From Candidatus Thiodictyon intracellulare (GTDB lineage: Bacteria; Pseudomonadota; Gammaproteobacteria; Chromatiales; Chromatiaceae): a stretch of DNA of 5,034 nt. The stretch covers positions 1 to 5,034 of the forward strand of contig JADNEJ010000475.1 of assembly GCA_016292295.1 (NCBI GenBank), written 5' to 3'. Made by a program: the position numbers and the translations under genes. The stretch's first letter is position 1. The number at the start of each line of letters is the position of its first letter. Positions 1-5,034 of this stretch are shown here, piece by piece. Below the pieces are notes generated by a model. That model was not told where the DNA came from. It was given only the letters and a program-made list of their open reading frames with translations, and did no database searches.

Positions 1-1
1 C

Positions 2-133
2 TACGCCCACATCAGCGCCTTGCGGGGCGACACCATCAATCCCGCGTTATTGGGGGTGAGCGAGGTGGTCAGCGAGGATTCGGTCCGGCGCAATTTCGGC
101 AAGATCGACGAGGGCGAAGGGGGTCGGACTTAG
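2..133 (+). pseudogene. Transposase fragment (IS4-like), N-terminal part, truncated
   Basis: The open frame from the left edge reads YAHISALRGD, then INPALLG, then VVSEDSVRR, then KIDEGEG. This run resembles the N-terminal region of DDE transposases loosely grouped with IS4-like or unclassified families, in which LRGD, LLG and VSEDSVRR recur before the catalytic part; the match is from memory. Homology stops at about base 120. The last codons and the TAG stop at 131-133 come from the adjoining palindrome, so the protein is cut off before any catalytic aspartate. The start lies outside the window. It is a remnant with no expected activity. The family assignment is less certain than the call that it is a transposase. 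Confidence 0.6.
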
Positions 134-192
134 CGACAGGCGCCATCGCCTGCCCAAGGGCCTCAGGCGGTAGCGCCTGTCGCTAAGTCCGA
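124..192. repeat. 69-bp near-perfect palindrome at a gene-fragment junction
   Basis: Bases 124-143 are the exact reverse complement of 173-192 (20 of 20). Pairing continues inward: 144/172 mismatched, 145/171 paired, 146/170 a T-G, then 147-152 with 164-169 perfect. This leaves an 11-base loop at 153-163, and the stem is about 29 bp. The palindrome joins a truncated transposase on its left to a symporter gene truncated at its 3' end on its right. No direct repeat flanks it. No T-run follows the stem on either strand, so it is not a standard intrinsic terminator. It could be a palindromic mini-element, fused insertion-sequence ends or a rearrangement scar; the sequence does not decide which. 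Confidence 0.85.
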
Positions 193-803
193 TAGGCTGC
201 TAGTCATGAGGAGTATGGATTGGTAGAGGCAGGAGCCGTCCATGTTGAGGTTGGCGCCCAGCGACAGGCTGAAACTGACGACCCGCTCACTAACACCGAA
301 GACCTCCAGGGCGCGCATGGAGACTGGTAGTGTCGAGGTACTGGAGGCGGTGAAGAGGAGGGCGGTCAAGAGCGACACCCGGCAAGCGGAGGCGAAGACC
401 CACGGTGAGCGCCGGGCGCGCACGCGGTAGAGACCGGGCAGGATCACGACCGAATGCAATAGGGCCACCAGCCCCACCGCCCACACGAAGGCGCGCAGTT
501 GAAAGACCCCCGCCCAGTCCATCCCCGCCAGGCCCGCATAGACCAGTACCCTCACGCCCACCGGCGCGAAGAGCAGCACACCGCCCAGGGTCTGCATCAG
601 GAGTGCGTTCAGGGCATGGGCGCCGCCGAGCAGGGTGATGCGGTGAGCGGCGGCGATACGCCTGGACGCCAGGGCCGCAATCACCGCGATAAAGACGATG
701 TGCAGCACGTTGCTGAACGACAGTGAGACGAAGATGTTGCTCTGGATGAAGTTCGCCACCAGCCGCTGATCGCGGCCGCGGTGGGCGATACCGGCGGCAG
801 ATC

Positions 804-945
804 GAGCAGGCCGGCCTTGATCAAAAATCCGCCCAAGGCTGGTCGGTCCATGTGGGTTTGCGCGCGTAAGATAATGTTCTGAAAATGATAAACGACGCTG
901 TGACTGAGCAAGGTGGGCGGAGTTATGATCAAGGCCGAGCAGGCC
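804..945. repeat. 9-bp target-site duplication flanking copy A
   Basis: GAGCAGGCC occurs at 804-812 and again at 937-945, directly abutting both ends of the 124-bp element. The match is 9 of 9 and fixes the insertion boundaries. A 9-bp duplication is seen with several DDE-type insertion sequences, so it narrows but does not identify the mobilising transposase. Confidence 0.92.
813..936 (-). mobile_element. 124-bp MITE-like element, copy A, inside the symporter pseudogene
   Basis: This is a short non-autonomous insertion. The ends are terminal inverted repeats: 21 of 23 bases match between the left end and the reverse complement of the right end, both beginning GGCCTTGATCA and containing TCCGCCCA. 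It has the same length (124 bp) as copy B at 3092-3215. In matching orientation the two align without gaps, with 26 differences by my count, or about 79% identity. Strand is given relative to copy B read on the plus strand. It is flanked by a perfect 9-bp duplication, GAGCAGGCC. It carries no transposase. It adds 133 bp including the duplication, which is not a multiple of three. Confidence 0.92.
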
Positions 946-1220
946 TACCGGCAGGTTGTGGGAAAACAGCAAGGCAAACGTGGTACCCAGGGTCGCGGCC
1001 ACGGAGGTCGTCAACAGCTAATAGGTGGCCGTCCGTCGATTTGCCGCAGGTCCGTGCTCCCGGCCAGCGAGGCATAGATGGAGACCAGGATCAGGGGCAG
1101 GATCAGGAGTTTCAGCACCGAGACGAAGATCTGACCCAACCAGGCGACATAGGGCGCGCCCGCGGGAGACAGGAGCGCGAGCGCAATGCCGAGCAGCAGG
1201 CCGACGGGAACTGAGTACAA

Positions 1221-1288
1221 CCGACGTCACGTCATTACTTTCTTTGTGTCTCCGTGTCTCCGTGAGAGCACTTTCTTAGGTTTGGGCC
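1221..1288. other. 68-bp gap with a tandem 8-mer, between mur ligase end and symporter remnant
   Basis: The gap holds two adjacent copies of GTCTCCGT (1248-1263) in a longer purine/pyrimidine-skewed tract. On the minus strand this reads as repeated CGGAGACA. Similar tracts occur as dispersed intergenic sequence in many environmental bacteria (recalled, not searched). No Shine-Dalgarno sequence or promoter for the symporter remnant is evident. The 13-bp palindrome at 1284-1296, over the mur ligase stop codon, has no T-run after it. Confidence 0.5.
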
Positions 1289-2728
1289 TCAGGCCCACCC
1301 CAGCCGCCGCAGATTGCGCTCCACCTCATCCTGGTCGCTGTAATAGGTCTTGCGGTCATTGTGGTCGATATAGCGCTCATGGCCCTTGCCGGCTATCAGG
1401 GCCACCCAGGGTTCCTCCGGGGGTCGCTGCGCCAGCAGGTCGAAGAGTCGCGCGACGGCCGCCGGGCGATCCACCACCAGCTCCCGACCCTCCCGCGGCA
1501 TCCCGGCAAGGATATCGTCGATGATCCGCTTGGGGTCCTCGTGGCGCGGGTTGTCCGAGGTGACGATGGCATGATCGCAGTGGCGCGCCACCGCGGCACC
1601 CATCAAGGGGCGCTTGGCGCGGTCGCGATCGCCGCCGCAGCCGAACAGAGTCAGTACCCGACAGGTGGGAAAGCCGACGCGGATCGCGGTGAGAATCGTC
1701 TCCAGCGCGTCCGGGGTGTGCGCGAAGTCGATGACGATGGTCCGGGTACCGCAGGTGCGGCACTCGAAGCGCCCCGCGACCGCCGCGAGATGCCGCCAGT
1801 CCTCGCGCGGCCCGGGGCCCAGCACCACGTCCGCCAGGGCAGTCGCCAGGGCATAGTTCAAGCGATTGTATTCCAGGGCGAGGAAGGGTTTGGCGCCGAT
1901 CGCCTCAGGCCCAAGCGGTGCGGCATCCAGGGTCTGGACCGGCACCCTTGACTCCCCCAGGGCCGCGAGCCGCCCGGCCAGGTCCTGGCTGGTGCAGTAA
2001 AGCCGGCCACCGTCCTGGATCAGGTCTAGGATGCGCGCCTTGGCGGCAAAGTAGGCGGACTCGTCGCCGTGATAGTCCAGGTGGTCCTTGGTGAAGTTGG
2101 TCCAGCCCGCGTTCATCAAGGGCAGGCCAAAGGCGCGCCCCTGGTCGAGCGCGTGACTGCTGACCTCCATCGCCACACAGTCGCAGTGGTCTTGCTGCGC
2201 GAACAGCAGGCGGCGCAACTCGATCTGGGGCGGCGAGGTGAAGCCGGTCGTCGCGAGTTGCTGCCCGTCGAGCGAGACCCCCAGTGTGCCGACACTGAGC
2301 ACCCGCTGCCCATTAGCGGCCAGAATCGACTCCAGGTACTTCACTGTCGTGGTCTTGCCGTTGGTCCCGGTAACGCCGATGAAGTGCAGGCCGGCGGTCT
2401 TCAAAGGGTGGACGAGGTCGCAGAACCGCCCCACGACCTGGGGCCAGGCATCCTGCCGGGTGACATAGATGCCCTTGAAGGGTAAACGGTCGAAGCAGTC
2501 GAGCATGCGGTTGGTGACCAGGACCGCGAAGGGGCTGGTCGCCAGATAGCGCTCGAAGACCTCGGCGTCGCTGCGTCCATCATCGAAGCGCTGAAAGAAG
2601 AGGATCGAGCCGGGACCGCAGGCATCCGCGCGCCACTGGATGTCGGTGAGCGCGGGCCCGCCGGGCGACTCGTGCCGCCAGGCAAAGTCCAGGGTCGAGA
2701 GCAGGTGCGAGAGTGGGTCGGACGGCAT
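1289..2728 (-). CDS. murE: MurE-like Mur ligase (UDP-MurNAc-tripeptide synthetase family), intact
   Basis: MurE adds meso-diaminopimelate to UDP-MurNAc-L-Ala-D-Glu with ATP, in the cytoplasm, during peptidoglycan precursor synthesis. The 479-residue protein has all ligase landmarks in order: ATP loop GVTGTNGKTTT (118-128); MEVSSHAL (187-194) followed by R198; TNFTKDHLDYHG (210-221); K230, the expected carbamylated lysine; VAGR (317-320); FAHTPDALE (335-343); GCGGDRDRAKRPLMG (363-377); DNPR (392-395), the diaminopimelate-selecting motif; and GKGHE (447-451). Spacing S190-R198-K230 and G447-E451 equals that recalled for E. coli MurE. The stretch from K230 to VAGR is about 25 residues shorter than usual. 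The N-terminal UDP-binding domain is divergent, with QWRADACGPGSILFF where DSR...PG.lFvA is expected. It starts at ATG with AAGG 8 bases upstream and lies 38 bp after dctM, in operon order. It may be a paralogue rather than the housekeeping enzyme, because no dcw cell-wall genes are near, so the symbol is tentative. Confidence 0.85.
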   Translation of the reverse strand: MPSDPLSHLLSTLDFAWRHESPGGPALTDIQWRADACGPGSILFFQRFDDGRSDAEVFERYLATSPFAVLVTNRMLDCFDRLPFKGIYVTRQDAWPQVVGRFCDLVHPLKTAGLHFIGVTGTNGKTTTVKYLESILAANGQRVLSVGTLGVSLDGQQLATTGFTSPPQIELRRLLFAQQDHCDCVAMEVSSHALDQGRAFGLPLMNAGWTNFTKDHLDYHGDESAYFAAKARILDLIQDGGRLYCTSQDLAGRLAALGESRVPVQTLDAAPLGPEAIGAKPFLALEYNRLNYALATALADVVLGPGPREDWRHLAAVAGRFECRTCGTRTIVIDFAHTPDALETILTAIRVGFPTCRVLTLFGCGGDRDRAKRPLMGAAVARHCDHAIVTSDNPRHEDPKRIIDDILAGMPREGRELVVDRPAAVARLFDLLAQRPPEEPWVALIAGKGHERYIDHNDRKTYYSDQDEVERNLRRLGWA

Positions 2729-2736
2729 GGGTGGGG

Positions 2737-2742
2737 CCTTCA
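2737..2742 (-). promoter_or_regulatory. Ribosome binding site of the mur ligase gene
   Basis: On the minus strand TGAAGG lies 8 bases before the ATG at 2728, a normal Shine-Dalgarno spacing. It supports this ATG over later starts and lies in the 38-bp gap after dctM, so the ligase can be translated independently of the broken gene upstream. Confidence 0.6.
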
Positions 2743-3082
2743 GTCGATTGATTCAGGATGCGGTAGCTACATCATCCCCAGCCAGTGCGGGAACCAGATG
2801 GACAGGCCCGGCCAGTAGATGACGACCATCAGAAAGCCCAGCATCGCCAGCAGCCAGGGCCAGACCATGACGGTCAGCTCGGCCACCGGAAACAAGATGG
2901 GCGCGAAGATGACGACGATCGAGGTGGGCTCCATGAAGTTGCCGGCCGCCAGCAGGAAGGCGATTGGCCCCAGCCCCTGGGCCAGCATCCAGTCGGCGAG
3001 CGACTGCGGGATGTTCTCGTTGGTCAGGATGAAGGAGAACATGACGGCGTTGGTGATGATATAGAGCAGCATGGCACTCATG

Positions 3083-3224
3083 TTCGCCGAGGGCCTTGAT
3101 CATAATTCCGCCTATCTTGTTCAGTCCCGGCGTCGCCGCTTCCTTGCAGAACATGGTCTTGCGCGCGCAAACCTATATGGGCCGGCCGGCTTTTGGCGGA
3201 TTTGTAATCAAGGCCTTCGCCGAG
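3083..3224. repeat. 9-bp target-site duplication flanking copy B
   Basis: TTCGCCGAG occurs at 3083-3091 and at 3216-3224, directly abutting the element on both sides, 9 of 9. The duplication length is the same as at copy A while the sequence differs, as expected for independent insertions by one mechanism. Confidence 0.94.
3092..3215 (+). mobile_element. 124-bp MITE-like element, copy B, inside dctM
   Basis: This is the second copy of the element found at 813-936, in opposite orientation. Its ends match in 18 of 21 positions as inverted repeats, beginning GGCCTTGAT and ending in TCCGCC. The best-conserved interior block shared with copy A is CGCGCGCAAACC. The flanking 9-bp duplication is perfect. 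Deleting the element and one duplication gives GTG CTG CTG AAC TCG GCG AAC ATG AGT on the minus strand (VLLNSANMS), an uninterrupted family-typical DctM sequence. It has no transposase gene and is presumably mobilised in trans. Confidence 0.94.
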
Positions 3225-3556
3225 TTCAGCAGCACCCGCTGGACGTCCTTCAAGCGCATATCCTTATATACGAACACCGCGATGATGAAGGCATAGACCG
3301 CGTTCATGGCCGCGACCTCGGTCGGGGTGAAGAGCCCGGTATAGATGCCGCCCATCACGATGACGATCAGCAGCAGGCCCCACAGCGAATCACGAAAGGT
3401 CCGCAGGCGCTCGGCGAGACTGGCCTTGGGCTGACGCGGATAATTGAACTTGCGCGCCCGCCACCAGGTGGCGCCCCCCAGCACACACGCTAGCTTGATA
3501 CCGGGGACGACGCAGGCCATGAACATAGCACCGACCAAGGTATTGGTCGCCACCGA

Positions 3557-3575
3557 ATACGTCACCATGACGTAT
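3557..3575. repeat. Perfect 8-bp hairpin at a dctM frameshift
   Basis: ATACGTCA (3557-3564) and TGACGTAT (3568-3575) are exact reverse complements around a 3-base loop. The extra base that shifts the dctM frame lies within 3569-3573. Without it one arm would be one base short, giving an imperfect palindrome. The insertion therefore perfects the hairpin. Confidence 0.85.
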
Positions 3576-4031
3576 GGAGGGCGGAATCAGGATCCCCAGG
3601 GCCCCAGAGGTGGTGACGATACCGGCCCCGAACTTATTTTGGAAACCGGCCTTGATCATCGCCGGCAACAGGATAGAGGCGATGGCCACCACCGTGGCGT
3701 GGTTGGAGCCCGAGACCGCCGCGAAGAGCGCACAGGCCGCCACAACGGCCAGGCCGAGCCCACCGTACCAATGCCCGACCAACGCCGAGGCAAAAGCGAT
3801 CATGCGTCTCGTAACCACACCGCGCGTGAGAAAATTGTCGGCCAGGATGAAGCAAGGGATCGCCATGATCTCAAACTTCTCGATATCGGTGAAAAACTTC
3901 AGCGCTACCGCCTCGAGCGGTACCTACGTCATGGTAAAAAGTAAGGTCATCACTGTGAGGCCGAGTGCGATGGAGATCGGCATCCCGGTCAGCATGAGGG
4001 CCAGCAGCAGCCCGAAAAATGATGGCAGCGC

Positions 4032-4745
4032 TCATGACCGACCGTCCTTGCGCTGCACCGCGTCCTGATCGGCGGCCTCGCCCAACTGCTCGTGAGTCAG
4101 GTCGCGAAAGCGCAGGTTGTCGTCCATGTCGTAGATATTGACATCGGCCGGCATCGGCTTTTCAGTCAGACCCTCGACATGACCTTGGTCGTGCTGCGGC
4201 AAGGCCCCGGTCAGGAAAAAGGCATAAGCCACTTGCAGGAAGCGAAAACACATCAGGCCTGAGCCCAGAGGAACCGCGAGATAGACGGCCCAGGTCGGCC
4301 ATTCCAGGTCAGTGGTCGCCGGACCTTCCGGCAGTTCGCCCGGGGCCAGACCGAAGAGTGCGAACACGGCGTGATGAGCACCGTTTTCCCAGACGAAGCT
4401 GGCGCCGAGGGTGGCGACGATGCCGGTAAAGAGCGCGCTCGAGAGCAGGCCGAAGAGGATCACCCGGGCGCGGTTCTTGTCCGCCAGGGGGTTGACCATT
4501 ACGTCCACCCCGACATGGATGCCGGTCCGCACCTCATAGGCCGCGCCGAACTTAGCCATCCAGACGAACATGAAGATGCACAGCTCCTGCGTCCAACCGA
4601 AGTTGAGCGACAAGAGCCAGTCCTGCACCACGGGAATGCTCAAGCCGGAGGCATAACGGTGAATTACCGCGACAAACACGATCGCCGTCGCCCCGCCCAT
4701 GAGCAGGACGATGAGCCATTCCTCAAGACGATCTAGTACTTTCAT
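4032..4745 (-). CDS. dctQ: TRAP transporter small permease DctQ, intact reading frame
   Basis: DctQ is the four-helix membrane subunit that pairs with DctM in TRAP transporters, which use an ion gradient and a periplasmic binding protein. The 237-residue protein has predicted helices at about 9-30, 54-72, 95-117 and 151-176. The family signature ELCIFMFVWMAKFGAAYEVR followed by TGIHVGVDV spans residues 54-82. The soluble tail (180-237) is polar and acidic. The length is near or slightly above the usual 200-230. The start MKVLDRLEEWLI fits the family N-terminus, but no Shine-Dalgarno sequence precedes the ATG, which sits inside an inverted-repeat arm. The TGA stop overlaps the dctM ATG (ATGA), so the two were translationally coupled. 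With dctM broken and dctP absent from the window, transport function is unlikely. It is either recently orphaned or retained for no visible reason. Confidence 0.9.
   Translation of the reverse strand: MKVLDRLEEWLIVLLMGGATAIVFVAVIHRYASGLSIPVVQDWLLSLNFGWTQELCIFMFVWMAKFGAAYEVRTGIHVGVDVMVNPLADKNRARVILFGLLSSALFTGIVATLGASFVWENGAHHAVFALFGLAPGELPEGPATTDLEWPTWAVYLAVPLGSGLMCFRFLQVAYAFFLTGALPQHDQGHVEGLTEKPMPADVNIYDMDDNLRFRDLTHEQLGEAADQDAVQRKDGRS
4041..4045 (-). promoter_or_regulatory. Ribosome binding site of dctM, inside the end of dctQ
   Basis: AAGGA on the minus strand lies 5 bases before the dctM ATG at 4035, within the last codons of dctQ. It confirms 4035 as the original dctM start. It looks intact although the gene it serves is shifted out of frame seven codons later. 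Confidence 0.65.
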
Positions 4746-4832
4746 TTTTTAAACCGCGTCCGGAGCGACATTCATGGCATTGCGTGACCCCAGCCTTGCG
4801 GCGCCTGCGTGACGTGGTTTAAAAAATGAAAG
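4739..4832. repeat. 94-bp inverted-repeat structure covering the dctQ start
   Basis: Bases 4739-4760 match the reverse complement of 4811-4832 at 21 of 22 positions (one mismatch, CGCGTC against CACGTC). The core of each arm is GTTTAAAAAATGAAAG. The left arm carries the dctQ ATG and second codon; the right arm carries a second ATG on the opposite strand. The 50-base spacer holds two direct copies of TGCGTGAC (4781-4788 and 4806-4813). No target-site duplication is visible at the outer edges. It may be a miniature element or a duplicated and inverted segment. In a leftward transcript from beyond 4832 the arms could pair and bury the dctQ start codon. Confidence 0.85.
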
Positions 4833-4909
4833 CAGTTATACAAGTCTCATCTGAGATTATCGCTCAAGACTCTAGCGTAACCGGCCGACGTCGATATATT
4901 ATCGTCCCT
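4833..4909. other. AT-rich gap between the inverted repeat and the transposase remnant
   Basis: This stretch is clearly less GC-rich than its surroundings. The frame from the ATG at 4826 stays open through it to the TAG at 4979-4981 (51 codons), but the part before about 4910 matches nothing I recognise. TTGACT (4914) and TATACT (4919) resemble promoter elements but overlap and lack proper spacing. I see no convincing promoter for dctQ on the minus strand. Confidence 0.4.
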
Positions 4910-5034
4910 ATACTTGACTATACTATCTCCACCGAACAACTCGCCGAGCTACGTGCCGCCCACCGGCGTACGCGCGACTAGCGCGAGGCCGACCGTATCA
5001 AGGCGGTCGTGTCGCTGGCGGGCGGCTGGTCGGC
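4910..5034 (+). pseudogene. IS630-like transposase, 5' fragment with a premature stop
   Basis: The frame reads LDYTISTEQLAELRAAHRR, TRD, TAG stop, then READRIKAVVSLAGGWS to the window edge. IS630-type transposases begin with this kind of helix-turn-helix: ELRAAHR, RDKREADRIKAV and GWS, recalled from the family. The TAG at 4979-4981 stands where a lysine codon (AAG) is expected, consistent with a single A-to-T change. The expected start just before LDY is ATA (4910-4912) rather than ATG. Both points indicate a dead copy. The rest of the gene lies beyond the window, so its 3' condition is unknown. It occupies the position where dctP would precede dctQ in a standard dctPQM operon. Confidence 0.75.

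Larger units (their letters stand above)
193..1220 (-). pseudogene. Dicarboxylate/amino acid:cation symporter (DAACS family), broken
   Basis: DAACS proteins (GltP/DctA type) are inner-membrane carriers that import dicarboxylates or acidic amino acids with Na+ or H+. The N-terminal piece (1220 to about 1030) shows VGLLLGIALALL and a family-typical VLKLLILPLILVSIYASLAG helix. The C-terminal piece shows NFIQSNIF, the hairpin-type motif TASSTSTLPVSM (family SSxxTLP) and LGANLNMDGS (family NMDGT). Lesions: the first piece and the following TATY...LLTTSVAATLG piece are in different frames (frameshift near 1028-1036); TAG at 1018-1020; a 124-bp insertion at 813-936; another frameshift near 763-785 before LVANF. 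The 3' end is lost at the palindrome, just after NMDGS-CLYQS. No ATG or ribosome site fits the 5' end, and an in-frame stop lies at 1227-1229, so the extreme N-terminus also seems lost. The 283-residue open frame at 163-1014 reads through the insertion and is not a natural protein. Confidence 0.85.
2767..4035 (-). pseudogene. dctM: TRAP transporter large permease DctM, multiply broken
   Basis: DctM is the large membrane subunit (about 12 helices) that carries substrate across the inner membrane in tripartite ATP-independent transporters. Starting at the ATG overlapping the dctQ stop, it reads MSAAIIF, then GLLLALMLTGMP, FEIMAIPCFILAD, ALFAAVSGSNHATVVAI, FGAGIVTTSGALGILIPPSI, VTYSVATNTLVGAMFMA, FTPTEVAAMNAVYAFI, VLLNSA...MSAMLLYIITNA and WLGMM, matching gammaproteobacterial DctM as recalled. 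Lesions in order: an extra T in a T5 run (4015-4019); in-frame TAG at 3924-3926; an extra base within 3569-3573; a 124-bp insertion at 3092-3215; loss of about 8 residues near 2946-2952; and loss of about 40 residues at 2880/2881, removing the conserved C-terminal segment with PPVGLNL. Removing the two extra bases and the 133 inserted bases restores one frame apart from the TAG. The conserved SGSSPATV is altered to SGSNHATV. Confidence 0.92.

Noticed and set aside
124..192. Bidirectional intrinsic terminator
   Set aside because: The stem is followed by GGGG or TAGG rather than a T-run on each side, and its length far exceeds typical terminators.
163..1014. A 283-codon minus-strand open frame as a single gene
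   Set aside because: It joins symporter pieces through a transposed 124-bp element and ends in the palindrome; the family start and the last helices are absent.
1284..1296. GGGCCTCAGGCCC at the mur ligase stop as a terminator
   Set aside because: The palindrome has only one central base, so the usable stem is about 4 bp, and no T-run follows on the minus strand.
2753..3154. 133-codon minus-strand frame overlapping the end of dctM
   Set aside because: It starts within the inserted element and runs out of frame with the recognisable DctM sequence, giving low-complexity His/Ala/Leu/Gly-rich protein.
3648..3659. GGCCTTGATCAT, identical to the end of the 124-bp element, as a third partial copy
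   Set aside because: It encodes family-expected DctM residues (MIKAG) in frame, and no second end or further similarity lies nearby; it is a coincidental 12-mer.
3924..4019. Programmed frameshifting or stop-codon recoding in dctM
   Set aside because: The same gene also has an insertion and deletions removing conserved segments, so decay explains the lesions better.
3071..4068. Plus-strand open frames of 140-166 codons (3071-3493, 3444-3944, 3574-4068)
   Set aside because: They are antisense to dctM, show no recognisable motifs or ribosome sites, and are open because of high GC.
4914..4924. TTGACT/TATACT as a promoter
   Set aside because: The two hexamers overlap rather than being spaced about 17 bases, and no suitable partner lies at the right distance.

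Overview
The window is a GC-rich stretch of proteobacterial chromosome. The TRAP transporter proteins resemble, from memory, the C4-dicarboxylate DctQ/DctM type of gammaproteobacteria, and the MurE-like enzyme carries the meso-diaminopimelate signature of Gram-negative bacteria. A gammaproteobacterium is the best guess, possibly a purple sulfur bacterium, but the lineage is inferred rather than shown. The region is decaying and transposon-rich: two genes look intact, two transporter genes are multiply broken, and both edges carry transposase fragments.

Layout from left to right. A truncated transposase fragment (2-133, + strand) runs into a 69-bp near-perfect palindrome (124-192). Next comes a minus-strand dicarboxylate/amino acid:cation symporter pseudogene (193-1220). 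It has lost its 3' end and carries a nonsense codon, frameshifts and a 124-bp insertion. A 68-bp gap with a small tandem repeat separates it from an intact minus-strand MurE-like Mur ligase (1289-2728). Upstream of that, in the same direction, lie a dctM pseudogene (2767-4035) and an intact dctQ (4032-4745), which overlap by an ATGA. A 94-bp inverted-repeat structure (4739-4832) covers the dctQ start codon. Beyond it is an AT-rich gap and the broken 5' end of an IS630-like transposase (4910 to the right edge, + strand). No dctP gene is visible.

The main discovery is a small mobile element present twice. Each copy is exactly 124 bp (813-936 and 3092-3215), with terminal inverted repeats of about 21-23 bp beginning GGCCTTGATCA, and each is flanked by its own perfect 9-bp target-site duplication. 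The copies are in opposite orientation and about 79% identical. One copy interrupts each transporter gene. Removing the dctM copy with one duplication rejoins a family-typical DctM sequence exactly.

How the genes fit together. dctQ, dctM and the mur ligase gene are in operon-like order on one strand. The TRAP transporter cannot work from this locus: dctM has two single-base frameshifts, a stop codon, two in-frame deletions and the insertion, and the binding-protein gene is not present. The intact Mur ligase reading frame between two ruined transporter genes suggests it is under selection independently of transport. One dctM frameshift sits in a perfect short hairpin and looks like a quasipalindrome-correction mutation.
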